Shown here one piece after another: positions 48,481-60,221 of a stretch of DNA of 64,000 nt. This DNA is from Chenopodium formosanum (taxonomy: Eukaryota; Streptophyta; Magnoliopsida; Caryophyllales; Amaranthaceae). The DNA lies in NCBI GenBank assembly GCA_024500155.1, contig CM044873.1, positions 3,353,001 to 3,417,000 on the forward strand. The letters are read 5' to 3'. Positions within the stretch are counted from its first letter, which is position 1; each line of letters opens with the position of its first letter. Made by a program: the position numbers and the translations under genes. Below the pieces are notes generated by a model. It did not search any database. It had not been told where the DNA came from and saw only the letters and a list, made by a program, of their open reading frames with translations.

Positions 48481-49883
48481 ATATCTTGGATATATGTCAA
48501 TTTTCATAAACGTACGTGGTAAACTTGAGTTTACGAAATCAATGCAAATTGTAAACGGGTAGAATGACCGTTTAAGGGCATATTGGATGGTTCCACCGAC
48601 CCAATTGGAAACCCAGAGGGCATTAGGGACCATGGTAAACATTTCGGCAATTTTTATTTCCGGATGAATAAAAGGTCAAAAAATTACATTGAAGGCTACA
48701 ATCCAAGCTTTTTGAGGAAATTTTGAGATTTAGAGGACCAATAGCGAAAAAGCCTTGAGACCCTAAGGGATACATTTGGGTCATATAATGCCGTTTGAAA
48801 CAATATATAATCATTATATGTTGTCATAAACGTCCGTGGTAGGCTTGAGTTTACGAAATCCATGCAAGTTGTGAACGGGTAAAATGACCATTTAAGGGCA
48901 TATTGGATGGTTCCACCGATCCAATTTGACTCCCGGAGGATATAAGGGACAATGGTAAACATCTCGGCAATATTTATTTCCGGGCTAAATACATCAAAAA
49001 ATTACAAAATTAGGCTATAATCCACGCTTTTTAAGGAAATTTTAAGGTTTTGGGACCGGTGGCGAACAGCCTTGAGACCCTAAGGGATACATCTCAGGGT
49101 CATATAATGTCGTTTGAAACCACATACGATCATTATATGTTATCATAAACGTCCGTGATAGGCTTGAGTTTACGAAATCACTACAAGTTGTGAACGAGTA
49201 AAATGACCGTTTAAGAGCATGTTCCACCGACCCAATTGGACTCCTAAAGGCTATTAGGGACCATGATAATCATCTTGGTAATTTTTATTACTGGGCAAGA
49301 AAAAGGTCAAAAAATTACAAAATTGAAAGTTATAATCCACGCTTTTTAAGGAAATTTTGAGGTTTAGGGGGCTGTAGCGAAAAGCCTTGAGACCCTAAGG
49401 GATACATCTCGGGGTCATATAATGCCGTTTGAAACCATATATGATCATTATATGTTGTCATAAACGTCCGTGGTAGGCTTGAGTTTACAAAATCGGTGCA
49501 AATTGCAAACGGGTAAAATGACCGTTAAAGGGCATATTGGATGGTTCCACCGACCCAATTGGACTCTTGGAAGGTATTAGGGACCATGGTAAATATCTCG
49601 GCAATTTTAATTTCCGGGCGAAAAAAGGTCAAAAAATTACAAAATTGAAGGCTATTATCCACGCTTTTAGATGAATTTTTGAGGTTAACGGGCCCGTTGG
49701 CGAAAAGTCTTGAGACCCTAGGGGTACATCTTAGGGTAATATAATGACGTTTGGAACCATATATGACCATTATATGTTGTCAAAAATGTCCGTGGTAGGC
49801 TTTAGTTCACGAAATCGGTGTAAATTTGAAACGGGTAAATTAATCGTTTTAAGACAAATTGGATGGTATTACCCACCCAATTA

Positions 49884-50126
49884 TAGGGCTGGCAATCCCT
49901 GACCCGACCCGATAACCCGAACGAACCCGACCCGAAGTTACTGAGAGAAACCCGAACCCGACCCGATCCGAACCCGAATAACCCGAATTTGACCCGATTT
50001 GACCAAAATATCATATTTCGTAATAATATCAAGTTTTACACTATTTTTGGTTGTTTCTAAGCATAACCCGAAATTGACCCGAAATCTGACCCGAACCCGA
50101 CCCACTGACCCGAATTGCCACCCCTA
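49884..50126. mobile_element. hAT-type MITE inside the satellite array
   Basis: The 243-bp insert has terminal inverted repeats TAGGGCTGGCAAT and (from the right) TAGGGGTGGCAAT. It is flanked by an exact 8-bp duplication CCCAATTA (49876-49883 and 50127-50134). Eight-base duplications and TAGGGGTGGCAA ends are characteristic of hAT elements. The body is a series of ACCCGA repeats in both arms. It has no coding capacity. Confidence 0.9.
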
Positions 50127-52248
50127 CCCAATTAGACTCTCGGAGAGTATTAGGGACCATGGTAAACATCTCGGCAATTTTTATTTCCGGGCCAAAAAAA
50201 GGTCAAAAAATTCCAAAATTGAAGGCTATTATCCACGCTTTTTAATGAATTTTTGAGGTTACGGGGCCCGGTGGTGAAAAGTCTTGAGACCCTAGGGGAT
50301 ACATATTAGGGTCATATAATGACGTTTGGAACCATATATGACCATTATATCTCGTCAAAAATGTCCGTAGTAGAGTTCGTTCACGAAATCGATGCAAGTT
50401 TGGAACGAGTAAATTGATCGTTTTAAGGCAAATTGAATGGTTCCACCCCACCCAATTGGACTCCCGGAGGGTATTAGGGACCATGGTAAACATTTCGGCA
50501 ATTTTTATTTTAAGGCGAAAAAAGGTCAAAAAATTCCAAAATTGAAGGAATCCACGCTTTTTGATAAATTTTTGAGTTTACGGGGCCCGGTGGCGAAAAG
50601 TCTTGAGACCTTAGGGGATATATCTTAGGTTCATATAATGACGTTTGGAACCATATATGACCATTATATGTTGTCAAAAATGTCCGTAGTAAAGATCAGT
50701 TCTTGAAATCGATGCAAGTTTGGAACGAGTAAATCGACCGTATTAAGGCAAATTGGATGGTTCCACCCACCTAATTTGACTCTCAGATGGTATTAGGGAC
50801 CATGGTAAACATCTCGGCAATTTTTATTTCCGGCCCAAAAAAGGTTAAAAAATTCCAAAATTAAAGGCTATTATCCATGATTTTTGATGCATTTTTTAGG
50901 TTACGGGGCCCGGTGGCGAAATATCTTGAGTCCCTAGGGGATACATCTTAGGGTAATATAATGACGTTTGGAACCATATATGACCATTATATGTTGTCAA
51001 AAATGTCCGTGGTAGGCTTCAGTTTACGAAATCGATGCAAGTTTGGAATGGGTAAATTGATTGTTTTAAGGCAAATTGGATGGTTTTACCCACCCAATTG
51101 GACTCCCAAAGGATATTATGGACCATGGTAAACATCTCGGCAATTTTTATTTCCGAGCAAAATAAGGTCAAAAAATTCCAAAATTGAAGGCTACTATCAA
51201 CGCTTTTTGATGAATTTTTTAGGTTACGGGTCCCGGTGGCGAAAAGTTTTGAGACCCTAGGGGATACATCTTAAGGTCATATAATGACGTTTGGAACCAT
51301 ATATGGCCATTATATGTTGTCAAAAATGTCCGTGGTAGGCTTCAGTTCACGAAATCGGTGTTAGTTTTGAACGGGTAAATTGATCGTTTTAAGGCAAATT
51401 GGATGGTTTCAACCACCCAATTGGACTTCCCGGAGGGTAATAGGGACCATGGTAAACATCTCGGCAATTTTTATTTTTGGGGGAAAAAAGGTCAAAAAAT
51501 TACAAAATTGAAGGCTATATTCACGTTTTTTGATGAATTTTTGAGTTTACAGGACCCGGTGGCGAAAAGTCTTGAGATCTTAGGGGATATATCTTAGGGT
51601 CATATAATGACGTTTGGAACAATATATGACCATTATATGTTGTCAAAAATGTCCGTAGTAGAGATCAGTTCTCGAAATCGATGCAAGTTTGGAACGAGTA
51701 AATCGACCGTATTAAGGCAAATTGGATGGTTCCACCCACCTAATTTTACTCCTTGAGGGTATTAGGGACCATGGTAAACATCTCGGCAATTTTTATTTCC
51801 GGCCCAAAAAAGGTAAAAAAATTCCAAAATTGAAGACTATTATCCATGCTTTTTGATGAATTTTTGAGGTTACGGGGCATAGTGGCGAAAAGTATTGAGT
51901 CCCTAGGGGATACATCTTAGGGTCATATAATGAAGTTTGGAACCATATATGACCATAATATGTTGTCAAAAATGTCCGTAGTAGAGATCAGTTCACGAAA
52001 TCGATGCAAGTTTGGAACGAGTAAATTGACTGTTTTAAGCCAAATTGGATGGTTCTACCCACCCAATTGGACTCTCGGCGGGTATTAGGGACCACGGTAA
52101 ATATCTCGGCAATTTTTATTTCCGGGCAAAATAAGGTCAAAAAATTCCAAAATTGAAGGCTATTATCCACACTTTTTGATGAATTTTTGAGGTTACGGGT
52201 CCCCTTGGCGAAAAGTTTTGAGACCCTAGGGGATGTTGGGGATAATCT

Positions 52249-52685
52249 AGTAAACAAGGGTCACATAGAATGGAAATGAAATTATTGGAAAAAATTTCGA
52301 GACATGAACTGGATCATTTTCCTAAAAGTATAATTCCGACCCTATACTACAACCGAGTATAATGGAAATTACTCAGGAGATACAACGAAGAACAATTACT
52401 ATCACTTTTAGGGTGATAGCAATTCAATGTATAAAAGTATTTGTGATTTTGTGTAAATGAACAATTGATAATAACTCACTATGCCAAAGTAATAAGATAG
52501 AAATTATATTTCATCTCTAGTTTAAAGTTCATATGGATAAGCATCAGATTTAAGCCATTGTTCAACATCAAACTTCTCTTGTCCACACTTAACATGGGGC
52601 CCAGTAGTTGTGACCTCGATATAGTTACAGTACCAACCATGGTGTGGGCCCGACCCATCGGAGATGACCCTCATGCCGCAAATTT
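52249..52685. other. Insertion in the satellite array carrying a PLAT gene fragment
   Basis: The array is interrupted after GACCCTAGGGGAT by about 275 bp of unrelated sequence starting GTTGGGGATAATC. The PLAT-derived fragment follows, and the array resumes at TTGATGTTTCGGGGCCC. About 50 bp of unit sequence is present on both sides. Units to the left are subfamily B and to the right subfamily A. Confidence 0.75.
52526..52682 (-). pseudogene. Captured fragment of the PLAT-domain gene
   Basis: About 157 bp, nearly identical to 57123-57279 of the PLAT gene 4.6 kb to the right (about three differences). It encodes CGMRVISDGSGPHHGWYCNY...KFDVEQWLKSDAYPYEL in the same orientation, without a start codon, signal peptide or the rest of the domain. 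High identity implies a recent copy event. It is not functional. Confidence 0.85.
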
Positions 52686-55002
52686 GATGTTTCGGGGCCC
52701 GGTGGCGAAAAGACTTGAAACTTAAAGAATACATCTCGGGGTCATATTATGCCGTTTGAAACCACATATGATCATTATATGTTGTCATAAACGTCCGTGG
52801 TAGGCTTGAGTTTACGAAATCATCCCAAGTTTTTGGACGGGTAAAATGACCGTTTAAGGGCATATTGGATGGTTCCACCAACCTTATTTGACTCCCGGAG
52901 GATATTTGGGCCCACAGTAAACATCTCGGCAATTTTTATTTTCGGGCGAAAAAAAGTCAAAAAATTACAAAATTGAAGGCTATAATCCACACTTTTTAAG
53001 GAAATTTTGAGATTTAGGGCCTGTGGCAAAAAAACGTTGAGACCCTAAGGGATACATCTCGGGGTCATATAATGCCGTTTGAAACAATATATGATCATTA
53101 TATGTTATCATAAACGTCCATGGTAGGCTTGAATTTTAGAAATCATTGCATTAAGGACATATTGGACGGTTCTACCAACCCATTTGACTCCCAGAGGTTA
53201 TTAGGGTCCACGTTAAACATCTCGGCAATTTTTATTTCCGGGCGAAAAAAGGTCTAAAAATACAAAATTGAAGGCTATAATACACGCTTTTTTTAGGAAT
53301 TTTGAGGTTTCGGGGCCTGGTGGCGAAAAGCCTTGAAACCCTATAGGATACATATGAGGGTCATATAATCCCGTTAGAAACCACATTTGATCATTATATG
53401 TTGTCATAAGCGTCTGTGGTAAGTTTGAGTTTACGAAATCACTGCAAGTGGTGATTGGCTAAAATGACCGTTTAAGGGTATATTGCATGGTTCTATCGGC
53501 CCAATTGGACTCCTAGAGGGTATTAGGGACAATGGTAAACATCTTGGTAATTTTTATTTCCTGGTGAAAAAGGTTAAAAAATGACAAAATTGAAGGCTAT
53601 AATCCACGTTTTTTTAGGAAATTTTGAGTTTTAGGGGCCCGTGGCGAAAAGCCTTGTGACCTAACAGATACATCTCGGGGTCATATAATGCCGTTCGAAA
53701 TCATATATGATCATTATGTGTTGTCATAAACGTCCGTGGAAGGCTTGAGTTTACAAAATCATTGTAAGTTGCGAACGCGTAAAATAACTGTTTAAGGGCA
53801 TATTGGTTGTTTCCACTGACCCAATTGGACTCTTGGAAGGTATTAGGGACCATGGTAAACTGTACATCTCAAGAATTTTTACTTCCGGACGGAAAAAGGT
53901 CAAAAAATTACAATATTAGGCTATAGTCCACGCTTTTTTAGAAAAATTTTGAGGTTTTGGGGTCCGGTGGCGAAAAGTGTTGAGTCCCTAGAGAATATAT
54001 TTCGGTGTCATATAATGCCATTTGAAACCATATATGATCATTATATGTTGAATTAAACGTACGTGATAGGCTTGAGTTTACGGAATCACTGCAATTTGTG
54101 AAAAGGTAAAATGACCGTTTTAGGGCATATAGGACGCTTCCACCAAGCCAATTTGACTCCCGGAGGATATAAGGGACCATGGTAACTATCTTGGTAATTT
54201 TTATTTTCGGGCGAAAAAAGGTCAAAAAATTACAAAATTGAAGGCTATAATCCACGCTTTTTGAGGAAAATTTTATGTTTCGGGCCTTGTGGCGAAAAGG
54301 CTTGAAACCCTAAGGGATACATCTCGGGGTTATATAATGCCGTTTGAAACCATTTATGATCATTACATGTTGTCATAAATGTCTGTGGCAGGCTTGAGTT
54401 TATGAAATCACTGCAAATTGTGAACGGGTAAAATAACCGTTTAAGGGCATATTGGATGGTTCACCGACCCAATTTGACTTCTGGAGGATATTAGGGATAA
54501 TGGTAAACATCTCGGCAATTTTTATTTCCGAGCTTAGAAAGGTCAAAGAATTACAAAATTGAAGGCTAATCCACGCTTTTTGAGGAATTTTGATGTTTCG
54601 GGGCCCGGTGGCGAAAAGCCTTGAGACCCTAAGGGATACATTTCGGGGTCATATAATGCCGCTTGAAACTATATATGATCATTATATGTTGTCATAAACG
54701 TCAGTGGTAGGCTTGAGTCTACGAAATCACTACAAGCTGTGAACAGGTAAAATGACTGTATAAGGGCATATTGGATGGTTCCACCGACCCAATTGTATTC
54801 CCGGAGGGTATTAGGGACCATTTCAAATATCTTGGCAATTTTTAGTTCGGGTGAAAGAAGGTAAAAAAATTCATTAAAGGTTATAGTCCATGCATTTTGA
54901 GGAAATTTTGAGGTTTTGGACCAGGTGGCGAAAAGGGTTGTGACCCCTAAGAGATACATCTCGGGGTCATATAGTTCCGTTTAAAATCACATATGATCAT
55001 TA

Positions 55003-55011
55003 TACTCCGTA
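55003..55011. other. TACTCCGTA created by a 7-bp insertion in a satellite unit
   Basis: Neighbouring units read GATCATTATATGTTGTCAT. This unit reads GATCATTATA-CTCCGTA-TGTTGTCAT. The extra seven bases sit at a TA and duplicate it, as in a transposon footprint. Confidence 0.8.
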
Positions 55012-55270
55012 TGTTGTCATAAACGTCCGTGGTAGGCTTGATTTTATGATATTACTTCAAGTTGTGAACGGGTAAAATTGTCGTTTATGGGCGTATTGGA
55101 TGGTTTCACCGACCCAATCGGACTCTTGGAAGGTGTTAGGGACCATTGTATACATCTTGACAATTTTTATTTGCGGGCGAAAAAAGGTGAAAAAATTACA
55201 AAATTAAAGGATATAATTCACACTTTTTAAGGAATTATTGAGGTTTTGGGGCTTGGTGACGAAATAATTT

Positions 55271-55614
55271 AAGTTTTATCCAACCCATTCTCCGCTTCTG
55301 CTCAAGCTAAAATAGATTACCTGAGTTAGTAATTGATCATGTTTTTCAATGGACCCATTCCTATTACACTAGTCAAAGGTACATTATGATTGATCATGTT
55401 TATACCTGAGTTGTCCCTTGCGAAATGATCCACCTCATTTTATTTATCTGTTGTCAAATTTATCTTTGTTCTTGGATATTTTCATGTAGTGGTTGACCTG
55501 ATTTGAGATGTGAAATATCAATACTCAATTACTCCATGTCTTCAAATTCACTTACACATAGTCTAAACAAGTTTGGTTGCTCTTTGGTAAGAATAATCAA
55601 TTATCTTGAATATA
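55271..55614. other. Spacer between the array and the large inverted-repeat element
   Basis: AT-rich sequence, no feature recognised. Confidence 0.4.
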
Positions 55615-56737
55615 CTACCTCCGCTTCATGTTACTCGCAACAAATGACATGTTTGCGGAGGCCGAGGCAAAAGATTGAAAGTATGATTATGGAAAAATAA
55701 GGGTATATGTTTAACTCTTAATCCAACCAAAAAAAAAGGAAAAATAAATTCAACTTTAATTAAAATAAATACCCACCACCACCCACACCACCAAGCACGA
55801 CCGAAACCAACCACCACCACCACCTAACATCACCGAAACCACCCACCACCACAACCACCCAGCATCACCAAAACCACCCACCACCACTGAACCGGCACCA
55901 CCGACGCACCCAACACCACCCACCGACCTGTCGACCACCCAGAATCGAACCCAACACCACCACCCAACACAACCACCCAGCACTACCACCCAACACCGAC
56001 GCTTCCAACACCACCCACGAACCCTCCAATCAAAACCCCAAATCACTGTACCCCGCAGCAAACCCCAATCCAACCCACGATGCCCAGAAAACGCAAAACT
56101 AGCAATTGAACCCAAATCTGAAATCAAACCCACAAATCGAAACACACGACGCCGACTCACCGACGACCTAGCAACCACGATTAAACCTTTGACAAACCCA
56201 TAAACCCTTCTCCATCATCAATTGAAGCTTGAATTGGTGAAATTTAACCATCAAAACTCTTCAAAACTCTAGATCTATAGTTTTGATGGTTAAATTTGAC
56301 AAAAGAACCTTCAAATTTAGATAATGAGGAAAAAAAGCAAAGAAAGAGAGAGAAAATGTGGCGGCGATGTTGGTGGTGGTTTCCATTAAAGATGGCGTGG
56401 TGGTGGTGGTGGTCGGTGGTGATGGTGGTGGTTGCTATTGAAGGTGGTGGATTATGAAGGAAGAGAGAGAAAACTTATGGAGGAAGATGTGAATATAGAT
56501 GGAGGAGGTGAATGAATTAGAATGGATGTGGTGGTAAGGTAAAATTAATTAACCTTAGGGATTAATATAATAAGAATTGATTTATAAGTTAATTAAGATG
56601 TTTTAAAAAAAAGTAAGGGTAAAATTGTCATTTTATAGCCAAAAACTTACTAAAAAAGGAAAGAAAAAAAACTTGTTGCGAGTAATGTGAAGCACCCATT
56701 AAAGGAAACTGTTGCAAGTAATCCGAAGCGGAGGTAG
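55615..56737. mobile_element. Large TA-flanked inverted-repeat element (mariner/Stowaway-like), non-autonomous
   Basis: The 1,123-bp element has terminal inverted repeats CTACCTCCGCTTC... and ...GAAGCGGAGGTAG. These continue inward through GTTACTCGCAACAA / TTGTTGCGAGTAAT-type motifs, with a second decayed inner copy near 56673-56692. TA flanks both ends (55613-55614, 56738-56739). The left half is (CCACCACC)n-rich and the right half (GGTGGTGG)n-rich. A 19-bp hairpin centred near 56267 (AATTTAACCATCAAAACT and its complement) lies in the middle. A 140-codon minus frame (55756-56178) is Gly/Val/Trp-rich, with no transposase DDE/D motif, and is probably not a gene. It could be a MITE that captured low-complexity DNA. 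Confidence 0.75.
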
Positions 56738-57040
56738 TATATTAATTGGTATAACAAAATAAACAACAAAAATTGAATTAGAAGCCATCAAGTAACCTGG
56801 TAAGTCTTTCCAAATCCAACAAAATGCAACACACATAAGTACATAACAATGAAATCAAGCAAATAATCAACAAATTCACACAAAAACCCCTCAACAAAAC
56901 TTTATTAATATCACAAACAAGATATAACTTACAAAACCAAGTTAATCTTATCTCAAACCCTCAATCTCATCCTCTCATCACAAACCACAAATCTTCAACA
57001 ACCCAATTTTTTCTTTTCATTTGGATTGTTAAAGATTAAC
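56738..57040. other. 3' flank of PLAT gene 1
   Basis: Likely PLAT gene 1 3' UTR on the right and AT-rich spacer on the left. No other feature is seen. Confidence 0.45.
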
Positions 57041-57670
57041 TCAAGATGAAGCAACAGACCTCAAAGCAGGAACAACAGCTTGTTCAGACAAAGAAACAGG
57101 ACAATAATTTCTAGTAGCAGAAAGTTCATAAGGATAAGCATCAGATTTAAGCCATTGTTCAACATCAAACTTCTGTTGTCCACACTTAACATGGGGCCCA
57201 GTAGTTGTGACCTCGATATAGTTACAGTACCAACCATGGTGTGGGCCCGACCCATCGGAGATGACCCTCATGCCACAAACTGGTGCGTTTAGACATGGGC
57301 CGCGTCCACTGAACACGTCCAAGTTACCCCTCTCGAAGTAGTCGTAGTTTTGGCCCATTAGCCCGCCCCAGCTTTCGATGTCGGTAATTCTAACTCCGTC
57401 GCCGGTTTTACCCCATAATTCGAGGCTGATTTTAGAGTCCGTCCCTGCTTTTAGGACGGACCCTGTCCTGACGTATATGGTGTACACGCATTCTGACTCG
57501 TCACTTGCCTGTTAAGCAAAATAAATAAATTTATTTTGGATTAGAGATTATTGGAGAAATTTGTGAAATGTAGAATGTGTATTTCGAATTAGACTTACAG
57601 ATACAGATCGAGCGATCAGAGCCAAGGATAAGAAGATGATGGCGTTTAACAACGCAGAGTTTCTCGCCAT
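57041..57670 (-). CDS. PLAT1: PLAT-domain secreted protein 1
   Basis: Two exons, 57670-57599 and 57508-57041 (540 nt, 179 residues), with a phase-0 intron after codon 24. Exon 1 is a signal peptide (NAIIFLSLALIARSVS). The single PLAT/LH2 beta-sandwich domain begins at CVYTIYVRTGSVLKAGTDSKISLELWG and continues through DIESWGGLMGQNYDYFERGNLDVFSGRGPCL. It runs to DGSGPHHGWYCNYIEVTTTGPH...FDVEQWLKSDAYPYELSATRNYC. Length and layout match Arabidopsis PLAT1/PLAT2 (about 180 residues), ER-associated proteins linked to abiotic stress tolerance and growth. Conserved cysteines are present. It is paralogous to the gene at 60577-61302 and is the donor of the fragment in the satellite array. Confidence 0.93.
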
Positions 57671-58634
57671 TTTGCTGCTAACGAGTGTTTGTACTAATTT
57701 CTCTCTCTTCTGTTTTTCTCTCTCTTCGTTGTTAGGAGTGGTGGGGATAGAGGTGCGATTGGTTTTATTTTGTTGGATTAGAAATTTTGTGTTTTCATGA
57801 TAATTGAACTACATAAAAAAATATTTATATAAACAAAAAAAAAAATAACCTTTTCTAATTTTGTTATTTTTAATGTTGGATCTAGTTAATTGGCACTTGG
57901 CAGTTGGCAGGGAATGGATCCAAATTATACAAATAATATTTTCATATATTTGAAAACAAAAGTCATGTTGCACCTCGTAATTAAATTCAAAAATGTTATA
58001 TTGTATTCATTTTACTCTTATTTTGAAAAATACCAATATTTATATGTGGTTAGCCATACGATGTAGTGAACCATCATAAAAGTAACTTTGCTAATGTTTT
58101 ATGGGTTATAATATTTGGTTAGTGTTGTAGAAGTTACTTTATTCTTATACAAGCGGCCACATGGTGTTAAACACGCGGTTTAGAAAATTCACAAAAATTT
58201 ATTTTCATAATTATATTTGAGGATAAAGGAAATACACAAATGGCAAATCTAAGTGTACTCAATGAAAGAAATGTCTATTACAGCTTTCCACAATTCGGTG
58301 GATTAAGATAAGTATAAATGAGAGTACTTGTATACGATAATATCAATAGAGATAGATGGTTAATGAGGAAGAAGGGCATCTGAACAAAGGCCGGCATCAT
58401 CATGTGAGAGCTGACACGAGTATTACAATTATTGTTTGAAACAATCCTCTAATTATTTTATTAAAGTAGTCATGCTCACCATGATTATTAACTCTATCTA
58501 TAAAAAGATCTCGATCCAAATAGGATCATGTAGATCACGGAGGGAATCGTCTGAATGAAAGAAGACAAGTCTACGACTACATTTAGCATCCAAACAAACA
58601 ATGGAAAACCATTCAAACCAACTATCAAGTCAAT
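57671..58634. other. Promoter of PLAT gene 1 and spacer
   Basis: The first 100 bases are CT-rich (5' UTR-like). Beyond this the sequence is AT-rich, without a recognised gene. Confidence 0.45.
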
Positions 58635-58768
58635 AATGGCATTTTTACTTTAGCTTAATTTTAGTTTAGTTCAATTCAGCTCCAATCAGTTCAGCTCAAT
58701 TCAGTTTATTATTTTAATCTCTCATAAAATATTTATTTCAACTCAGTTCAGTAAATGTGAACCGGCCC
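58635..58768. mobile_element. Degenerate GAACT Tourist-like MITE, inverted orientation
   Basis: Runs of TTCAGTTCAGCTCAATTCAG with the CTCATAAAATATT core and a right end GAACCGGCCC followed by TAA match the family at 13.1 kb in reverse orientation. The left terminus is decayed. Confidence 0.55.
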
Positions 58769-58790
58769 TAAGTCATTGTGAAATTTTATA

Positions 58791-58886
58791 CTCCCTCCAT
58801 CCCTTAATAGAATGCCTCTTTTGAGCATTTATTCCTCACATAATATAATAAAGAGAAAGAGGCATTGTATTAAGGGATGGAGGGAG
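58791..58886. mobile_element. Stowaway-like MITE, almost fully palindromic
   Basis: The 96-bp element starts CTCCCTCCATCCCTTAATA and ends with the complement, flanked by TA on both sides (58789-58790, 58887-58888). The two arms pair for most of their length (AGAATGCCTCTT / AAGAGGCATTGT), giving a long hairpin. The ends and TA target are typical of Tc1/mariner Stowaway MITEs. Confidence 0.85.
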
Positions 58887-58888
58887 TA

Positions 58889-60221
58889 ACATTTAGCCTT
58901 AGGTAACATTGAAAAAATTATTATCAAGAAATATAGCCAAAAAAAAAAATGTAAAGAGCTTCCAAGTATTTTCTCATATAATTCAAAAAAAAAAAAAAAA
59001 AGAGTTAAATATAAAAATCTTATGTAAACAATTGTACTCATACAAATTATGATCTTAAATATACTAATTTAAGCTCTTAAGTTGAACCAATTTTTTCTCC
59101 AAAGAAATAGATATGTTGAACCATCTTGATTTACGGAGTACTATTTTTTACAATATTTTGTGAAAAATTTTATTATTGTATATTATTACAATAGTATATA
59201 CTTATTTATTAAGTAATAAAAAGGATTATAATGTGTCTAAATTAAAACTTTCATTTTAAAAAAGTAATGCATCTAATAAAAATTAAAACGGATGAGAAAT
59301 TATATACTCCCAATAAAGATCATGTTTTTTAAAAAAAATCGAACACTTAAGACAAAACAATAGCTCCATATATACTAAAGTTAAGGTACATCCGTGCATA
59401 TACACTTGGGTGTATAATATCTACTAGGCTTTTTTAATCTACAGTGTTATAACAACTAGTCTTGCCTAGCATTATGTTGATTGTAACATTATTGAAGGGC
59501 CGGGTCGGTAATTAGACTACTTAAACTTAAAACGCCGGTAATTAATAATTACGTTGAATTGATTAGGAGCATAATGCTACTGTATATTGCTATAGAATAA
59601 AGTGTGACCACCTAAAATCATTTAAAAATTTAGAATAAAATTACTAGTACAACAAATTTATTTGTCAAAGAAGTTGCTTTGCTTTCAGGTAGCTATAAAC
59701 GTGGCCGCTGTCTCGTTTATTATTTTGTTGTTGATTGTAAAATGAATCCTTTGTTGTCCTGGCATTATAAGCATGTCCACATACCTTTAAGATGACAAGA
59801 TGGATAGCATGATGATTTATTGACCCAATATTAATTTTTGCCATTATGAAGAAATTCGCATGGACTCTAGAGTTTAGCTTTTGAAAATTTTGAGAACATA
59901 ATAGAACCATCTCGTTATTGTACAGATTTTTTTTTTTTTTTTGGCAAGACTAAGATTAGTATACTTTATTAGAAATAAAATTCACATAAGTTTGGACATC
60001 ATAAATTGATTAACTATAAAGTCTTAGTTACATGTTTATTTTTCAATAATTCACTCAATTGATACAAGTACTAATACTACGATAGTAGTCCGTCTGATTA
60101 CAAACCTAAGCTCTACCTTTTTAGAAAAACAACTAAGGTCTGAAAAACATTGGAATTTTACGTTTTGATTGCAATAGAGTGACTACTCCGCATAAAATAA
60201 ACTTAACAATCATCCACATTA
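58889..60221. other. Intergenic, no gene seen
   Basis: AT-rich sequence. A TACTCCGTA complement is at 59132-59140. No gene is recognised. Confidence 0.45.

Larger units (their letters stand above)
48500..55270. repeat. Satellite-like tandem array, about 320-bp unit, about 20 copies, two subfamilies
   Basis: A unit of about 315-323 bp recurs head-to-tail. Landmarks are GGGACCATGGTAAACATCTC, CGGCAATTTTTATTTCCGG, GGGCCCGGTGGCGAAAAG and TTGTCATAAACGTCCGTGG. Subfamily A (TGCCGTTTGAAACC, GATCATTATATG) forms both flanks. Subfamily B (TGACGTTTGGAACC, GACCATTATATG, TTGTCAAAAATGTCC) occupies about 49680-52250, with a regular 323-bp spacing. Many short frames across the array are spurious. Two insertions break it: a hAT MITE (49884-50126) and a 450-bp block carrying a PLAT gene fragment (52249-52685). 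No coding function is evident. Confidence 0.93.

Noticed and set aside
52526..52734. A third PLAT gene
   Set aside because: Only about 157 bp of the second exon is present; signal peptide, start and the first half of the domain are missing.
48500..55270. CRISPR-like or gene-family reading of the regular repeats
   Set aside because: Units are contiguous roughly 320-bp satellite monomers in a plant genome, without unique spacers. The short frames in them are not conserved as proteins.
55756..56178. 140-codon minus frame as a host gene
   Set aside because: It is Gly/Val/Trp-rich low complexity from CCACC repeats and lies entirely inside a non-autonomous inverted-repeat element.
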